A stretch of DNA of 64,000 nucleotides. Origin: Ursus arctos. Taxonomy: Eukaryota > Chordata > Mammalia > Carnivora > Ursidae. Under the pieces are notes generated by a model, which had not been told where the DNA came from, did not search any database, and saw nothing but the letters and a program-made list of their open reading frames with translations. The stretch covers positions 84,218,917 through 84,282,916 of the forward strand of contig NW_026622874.1 in the NCBI RefSeq assembly GCF_023065955.2, read 5' to 3'. Below are positions 58,701 through 64,000 of this stretch, one piece after another. The stretch's first letter is position 1, and the number at the start of each line of letters is the position of its first letter. Both the position numbers and the translations under genes were made by a program.

Positions 58701-59440
58701 AAAAAATTTTACAAAAGTGAGAACTTGGTATATTTAGGATTTGGGATATTAATTGTCTCTTATCTAATCTTGGTTTTTTTACCTGAATGTAAGACGGTTG
58801 CTGTGGGGTCCCCCCCCCCAATTAACAGACTATTTTTTCGAACAGCTTCAGGTTTACAGAATGATAGAACGTTTATACGTTAAGAAATACCAAATACATG
58901 AAAGTAGCAAAGGTTAGTAATTTAATTGTAGTATTGGTTCAATTTCTCCATTCTAAAAAAAAATTTTTTTAATTGTTTATTTCTGGGCCTATTGAAATTT
59001 TGCCCATCTACTTTAAACTGCGAAAGACCAGTTGGGTCACAGTATGGCAAAAAATGTAACATAAAAAAATTGTAGTGCCTATGTGTATTTTGTACTGACT
59101 GAATGAAATTCCTTCAAAATGCTTTTTTGGTGTTACGGACGATACCATGTTATGGCTGATGAGGATATCTTCCCAGATTAAAGCAATCATATTGACTGAA
59201 CTTGTTCTCTGGATGCTATTTCTGGATTTTTTTAGTTAATTAATTAATTTTGAGCAGAGATGTGTAACCACTGAGTTTGGCAACATACTAACCGGCTACC
59301 ATCATCTTCCTTACTCTTTCTACTTCTTTTGATCATTCTCTCTCCTTTACCCGTTCTTAATTATTCCACGTCTTAAGTGTTGATGTTGCACAATGTTTCA
59401 CCCTCAGTGTCATTCTGTATTGTTCTTTGGGTTCAGTCAT
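55730..59440 (+). other. SINE-free intron 4 stretch
   Basis: About 3.7 kb of AT-rich sequence with no SINE, L1 or MIR recognised. Homopolymer runs: T at 55848-55863 and 56083-56100, C at 58811-58819. Confidence 0.5.
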
Positions 59441-59461
59441 CTCATATGCTGATAGTTCTTC

Positions 59462-60095
59462 AGTTGTTCATTCAGCTAGCAGTTCTTGGCCGTTTGCTCT
59501 ATTTGGTGCTGGGAATGCCAGTGATAAAGGGAAGGAAAAAGGAAGAACCAGCACTTATATTAAGCATGTGCAGTGAAAGGGATGCATTAAGAAGAGTTTT
59601 AAGGGAATAGAGGAGGGGAAATTGCTTGTCATAAAACGCTGTTAAGATTAGCAGAACCTAGGATGGGGGTGGGTGGCGATTAGTTATTTCCTAGAAAAGG
59701 TGGACAGGAAGATTTGCAAGAAAGGCATCAAGGCATTTTAGGCACAAAGAACATCATGAAAAAGAATGGTACCTTTTGGAGTGTTGCAGACCAATGCGTG
59801 TGGGCATAACAGGATATGAATCTGGCCATGCCAAGGACTTTAGATGATTTCTGAAGTCACTTTAGTGATATAGATAACTTGGGCAGACAGATGATAGATT
59901 TGGGGGAGAGGGTGAAAATTGGGGGGGTGCGTGTCAAGATGTAAGCGGAGACCAATCAGGAAGTTTTTGCAAGAGTAAATTAATGGAGGGCGGAAATCAC
60001 AGCAGGGACATTGTAGATGATAAGGATGCATTTGAATTCTATCAAGGAGATAATCTATTGGGGATAGGGAGAATTTGAAGAAGAAATCCCTGCTT
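59462..60095 (-). repeat. Old L2-like sequence
   Basis: 'gttcattcagctagcagttcttggcc...ggtgctgggaatgccagtgataaa' reads as a diverged antisense L2 3' end, followed by the associated purine-rich sequence. Confidence 0.45.
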
Positions 60096-60357
60096 GAGTA
60101 AATAGTGAGGTCATTTTCTAAAATAAATGACCCCTTCTTTCCTACATCTCTGGCAGTCCTGACTTACTCTTGCCTTTACTTCTCTTCTTCTGTCTGCTAC
60201 GGGAACCTGTCCTTTAGAGGTTGCCATTTCCCCTCGTTCTACTCTCATGACTTTTTTTCCCACCTGTATGATGAATCCTAAATTTATATTTTTTAGTTCA
60301 TACTTTGAACTTTAGAACCATATATTCAGTTGCATTCTACACATGGATATCCTATGT

Positions 60358-60836
60358 CAGTGGTTTTCAGAGTTTATCTGAGGACTCCTGAGAGGCTGCC
60401 TGAAACTGTCATGAGATCCACAAGGTCAAACTATTTTCATAAAGATAGGAAGACTATTTGTCTTATTCACTTTTTTTCTCATGAGTACATAGTGTTTTCT
60501 AGAGGTGCCATGATGTGGATGTTACAACAAATTGGACGCAGAAGCAGATGTGAGGATGTACCTGCTTTCTGTTAAGCCACATATTAAATTCGGAAGAATG
60601 TCAAACAGTGTATGCTTTCACTGGCTTTTTGTTTGGGAAAATAGTTATTTCAGAAAATATATATTCATGTAAGAGTTTATTTTTTTAAATGAATTAATAT
60701 TTTTTAAAAAATCTCCCTGTTTAAATAATATGGTGAATATAATTGTAACCCACATAAACAGAAGATTTTTGGTGTTCTTAGTAACTTTTTTAAAAATACA
60801 AAGGCGTCTGGAAACCAAAATGTTTGAGAATTGCTG
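60358..60836 (+). mobile_element. Nonautonomous hAT-type DNA transposon, near full length
   Basis: Starts CAGTGGTTTTCAGAG and ends GTTTGAGAATTGCTG, imperfect inverted repeats. The interior ('aggtcaaactattttcataaagatagg', 'taacccacataaacagaag') matches a common mammalian hAT repeat whose exact name I cannot give. No transposase frame. Confidence 0.75.
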
Positions 60837-61014
60837 TCCTGAAGTAACAACAAACCTAACACATCAAACACTAAAGTCATTCTCTCTCACGTATTTCCCA
60901 CACTTAGTTTTTGTCTTCTGTTTCATGCCTTGGTAAATGGTACCACTGTCTACCCACATTCCAGGCCAGAAACCTGGGGGTCATCCTTACTCCTCTTTTT
61001 TTAACCTAGATGGC

Positions 61015-61240
61015 AGTAGTGGTCACTAACATTTATTGAGTGTTAGCCAGGTGCCAGGTACTATTCTCAGTTCTTTGCATCCATTATCTTGTTAAAACTT
61101 CACAACAACCCTACATGGTTAGAGGTATTAATACTTATCTCTGTTTTACAGATGAGGGAACAGAGGTACAGGGTGGTTAGGTACCTGGCCCACAGTTATA
61201 CATGTAGTAAGTTGCAGAGCCAAGATTTGAATCTAGTCTG
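61015..61240 (-). repeat. MIR element
   Basis: 'tattgagtgttagccaggtgccaggtactattctcagt...gttttacagatgagggaacagaggtacag...gccaagatttgaatctagtctgtc'. Confidence 0.92.
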
Positions 61241-61299
61241 TCTTTTGTACCTGCACTTCTTTCTTCTGGAACAGTTTAGATAGATGGATGTGATATGTT

Positions 61300-61450
61300 T
61301 CTTGAGGATTTTATATGCACATTCCCAATAAAGTCATCTGGGCCTCGTGGGTTTTAGAGAGGTAAATCTTGGAGGACTTTTTCAGTGTCTTCTGTTATTA
61401 TAGGATCTTCTGCTCTATGAGCTGATTTTGGTAAATTATATTTTATAGAG
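61300..61450 (-). repeat. Degenerate antisense L1 ORF2, part 1
   Basis: 'aaagtcatctgggcctcgtgggttttagag' matches the antisense L1 ORF2 phrase. Interrupted by a hAT element. Confidence 0.65.
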
Positions 61451-61671
61451 CAGACGCTGGGAAACTATAGCTTGCAAATTTGGCCCATTGCCTATTTTTG
61501 TATATCAGGTCTTGCTGGAACACAGCCACATCCATTCATTTATGTGTTGTCTGGGGCTGGTTTTTGTGCTACAATAGCAGAGCTGAGTAGTTGCAAGAGA
61601 GACTGGATGGCCTGCAAACCCTAAAATGTTTATTGTCTGGCCCTTTATAGGAAAAATTTGCCAGACTATGT
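61451..61671 (+). mobile_element. hAT-type element inserted in L1
   Basis: CAGACGCTGGGAAACTATAG to AAAAATTTGCCAGACTATG. Interior 'tcttgctggaacacagccacatccattcatttatg' and 'gtctggccctttataggaaaaatttgcc' belong to a common nonautonomous DNA transposon of the GGCAAACT-terminus type. Confidence 0.75.
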
Positions 61672-62137
61672 TATGGAACATTGTTCCATTTAGCTGGGTT
61701 TTCTGTTTTATTGGTATAGATTATACATAGTATTTTCTTGTATTTCCAGAATCTCTACATTTGGAGTTATGTCTTTTTTTTTTTTTAATCCCTGGAACTA
61801 TTTATATTTCTTCTTTTTTCTCCCCATTGTTTAGGATTACTAGAATTTTGTCAGACTTATTGGAAATGGTGTTGGTGTTCCATCTTCTGCTGTACTCTTC
61901 AACAGTTTAAATAGCATTAGACTTAGAGTTACATGTTTCTTAAAAGTATGCTAGTAAAAAAAAAAAAGTGTTGCAGTATTGATCAAACTGTCTGATCCTG
62001 ATGGGGATTTCATCAGTTCCTCCATTTCGTCTGTGCTAATCAGTCTTTATTTTCTTGCCTTTTGTGGGGTCTGTTTTAAATCCTTCCTCCATCTTTTCAA
62101 ATTATAGAGTTGAGCCTAAAGAAATATCTTAATTTTA
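61672..62137 (-). repeat. Degenerate antisense L1 ORF2, part 2
   Basis: 'gggtttttctgttttattgg'-like order and 'tccatttcgtctgtgctaatcagtc'. Poorly preserved. Confidence 0.5.
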
Positions 62138-62311
62138 TTTATTTATCTGACAGAGAGCACAAGCAGGGGGAGCAGGAGGCAGAGGGAGAGGGAGAAACAG
62201 CCCCCCCCCCCCCCGAGCAGGGAGCTTGATGCGGGGCTTGATCCCAGGACCCCGGGATCATGACCCAAGCTGAAGGCAGACGCCCAACCAACTGAGCCAC
62301 CCAGGTGCCCC
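62138..62311 (-). repeat. CAN SINE (long form) inside L1, with C-run
   Basis: Target duplication AAGAAATATCTTAATTTTA on both sides (62119 and 62312). An internal run of about 15 C replaces part of the usual CTCCCTGCT segment. Confidence 0.96.
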
Positions 62312-62625
62312 AAGAAATATCTTAATTTTAGAAAATCATCTCATTTTTTTCCATTTTCATTTTTTAAAAATTAGGTTAACTACTTAATTTTTTTCATAAA
62401 GTCATGCGTTGGGGTTATTAGTTCACTTGTAAAGTCATTGATTGCTACTTTTATCTTCACTAATTCCTTCTTCTCCTTCTGTTAGTTCATTTTTTGACTT
62501 GAGTAAGATGCTTTATATTCATTCTTGTTTGTCGAAAATAACTAAGACTAGAAATTTTTCCTTGAGCACTGGTTTAGCCATATCTTAAAATTTATTCTGT
62601 GTATTGTTTTCACTAGTATTTTCTT
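62312..62625 (-). repeat. Degenerate antisense L1 ORF2, part 3
   Basis: 'ttccttgagcactggtttagccatatcttaaaatttattctgtg'. Confidence 0.6.
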
Positions 62626-62816
62626 TTCTTTTCTTTTTAAGATTTTATTTATTTAACAGAGACAGCCAGCGAGAGAGGGAACACAAGCAGGGGGAGTGGG
62701 AGAGGAAGAAGCAGGCTCCCAGCAGAGGAGCCTGATGTGGGGCTCGATCCCAGAACGCTGGGATTACGCCCTGAGCCGAAGGCAGACGCTTAACGACTGC
62801 GCCACCCAGGCGCCCC
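62626..62816 (-). repeat. CAN SINE, young arctoid-type, inside L1
   Basis: Flanked by TTCACTAGTATTTTCTT and TTCACTAATATTTTCTT. Confidence 0.96.
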
Positions 62817-62993
62817 TTCACTAATATTTTCTTGATAACCCTGCAGTTCTGGTATTTCTTCTTCAGCTCAATATTTAAGGCAGTTTTATTTGCTAGTTTT
62901 GTTGTTTCTAATATGATTGCATTGTAATCCAGAAATACCATCTGTATTATTTGTACTTTTTGCAATTTAGTGATGTTTTCTTTAGTGCTATAT

Positions 62994-63034
<41 letters not shown>

Positions 63035-63870
63035 TTTCTATGACTGTCCCATAGGTATTTGTCAAAAAGGTGTTATCTGTTTTCAAGGTAGATGGTTTTG
63101 CTTTTTTTTTTTTTTTACCCTCAGTTTTTCTGTCTTCATTTGGTTTACATGTTTTGATACTAAGGTGTGGTATGTAGGGTTCTTAGCTGTTTATATCTTT
63201 TTAGTTGGTTTCTTTTATCAGTATGAGATATCTCATTCTTTATGATGCTTTTCTGATTGAATTTTTTTAACCTGACATTAATATTGCTTTTATTTAAATT
63301 TTGTTAACATTTTTCGTCCTACAGTTGTCTTTGTACTTTCCCCCCTTCAACTTCCTGTATTGTTTTATCTCAGGACTGATTTTTGCAAAGTATTCCTTAA
63401 GTTTTTATTTTCTTAACAAACTGAAGATACTTGATTAACAAGTGAATTTAACTCATTCATATTTATTTTGATTACAGATCTTTGGGGGCTTATGCTTGGC
63501 ATCTTTTTTGTATTTCATATTAACTGCAGTTCTGAAATAATTATTTTATTGCCTTTTCTGTATCTGTTGAATGGATCAGATTTTCTTGTTTTCTCATTTT
63601 TTCCCTCTTTCCGATGGTTTGGATATTTACTGACATAATGAACCTAAATTTTAACTGCACATACACAGTAGCCAAAATTATTCAGTAATTATATCTGTTA
63701 CCCAGCAACCACATCTTTACCTCCCTATGTACACACACTGTTAACTTCTTCTTTATTCATCTAGTACGTTTCATGTTTACATCTGAAATTTCTCTTCAGA
63801 TTACCTAGTTCAGTTTTATAATCAATAGTTACATTTTCTTAATGTTTTTACTGGTTTTGGTGAAATTTTC
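62817..63870 (-). repeat. Degenerate antisense L1 ORF2, part 4
   Basis: 'gttgtttctaatatgattgcattgtaatcc', 'ttggtttcttttatcagtatgagatatctcattc', 'ttaactcattcatatttattttgattacagatc'. A (GT) repeat is embedded. Confidence 0.65.
62995..63032 (+). repeat. (GT)19 microsatellite
   Basis: 38 nt of uninterrupted GT within the degenerate L1. Confidence 0.96.
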
Positions 63871-64000
63871 CGGCCCCAGAAATGAGGCCCTGTGTCAGCC
63901 TTATTTTCCCTGTGACACTTCATCTATAAGTATAGCAGCTCTCTGAATTTGAGGTAGGGATGGGGCTGCTATGTGACGTGTAAATCCTGCTTCTGAATTC

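Larger units (their letters stand above)
45736..64000 (+). other. TNRC6A: TNRC6A intron 4 (runs off the window)
   Basis: Starts at donor GTACGT. The expected next exon, which should open with codon 55 and then glutamine- and asparagine-rich sequence, was not seen: no open frame of that composition occurs before 64000. Confidence 0.85.

Noticed and set aside
14690..64000. TTTTA/TTTCA pentamer array associated in humans with familial myoclonic epilepsy at TNRC6A
   Set aside because: No array of more than a few T/A-rich units of this kind was seen. As I recall, the human repeat lies further upstream in a longer transcript's intron.

Overview
This is a vertebrate nuclear window, from a caniform carnivore. 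It is packed with tRNA-Lys-derived carnivore (CAN/SINEC) SINEs, whose sense form starts GGGGCGCCTGGGTGGCTCAG and ends in AATAAATAAAATCTTT plus poly-A. Several belong to the young 'GGCACAGCGGTT...GTTATGGGATCGAG' type that I associate with arctoids such as bears and pinnipeds. It also holds old L1, L2, MIR and hAT repeats. Species cannot be fixed by eye; bear or pinniped is my best guess.

The only gene I can support is the 5' end of TNRC6A (GW182), read on the + strand. A CpG island at about 13.66-14.62 kb holds the promoter and leader. Four short coding exons follow: 14269-14273 (start codon), 14642-14689, 37717-37804 and 45714-45735. Joined, they encode residues 1-54, matching the TNRC6A amino terminus as I remember it, in a continuous frame (junction phases 2, 2, 0, 1) with GT/AG borders throughout. 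The next, much larger exon is not seen before 64000, so the window ends inside intron 4. All the Argonaute-binding GW repeats, the UBA, Q-rich and RRM regions and the silencing domain lie downstream.

Layout: 1-13.6 kb is intergenic (or upstream of this promoter), made of L1/L2/MIR fragments and SINEs, including a nested inverted SINE pair at 12.3-12.6 kb. 13.66-14.62 kb is the CpG island. 14.69-37.7 kb is intron 2, with dense SINE and antisense L1 clusters at 21.5-29 kb. 37.8-45.7 kb is intron 3. 45.74-64 kb is intron 4, ending in a degenerate antisense L1. Within the gene, about 25 of 29 SINEs lie antisense to TNRC6A.

The most interesting signals are in the leader: a 17-codon upstream ORF in a strong initiation context overlapping a YY1-like motif, an interrupted GGC repeat, and a possible CUG-started polyalanine ORF whose stop overlaps the main start codon as ATGA. 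Also notable are the 22-nt exon 4, the frame-neutral 48-nt exon 2, and SINEs stacked serially on one target site. I found no plausible new multi-gene system; this is ordinary mammalian sequence with a few regulatory details worth checking.
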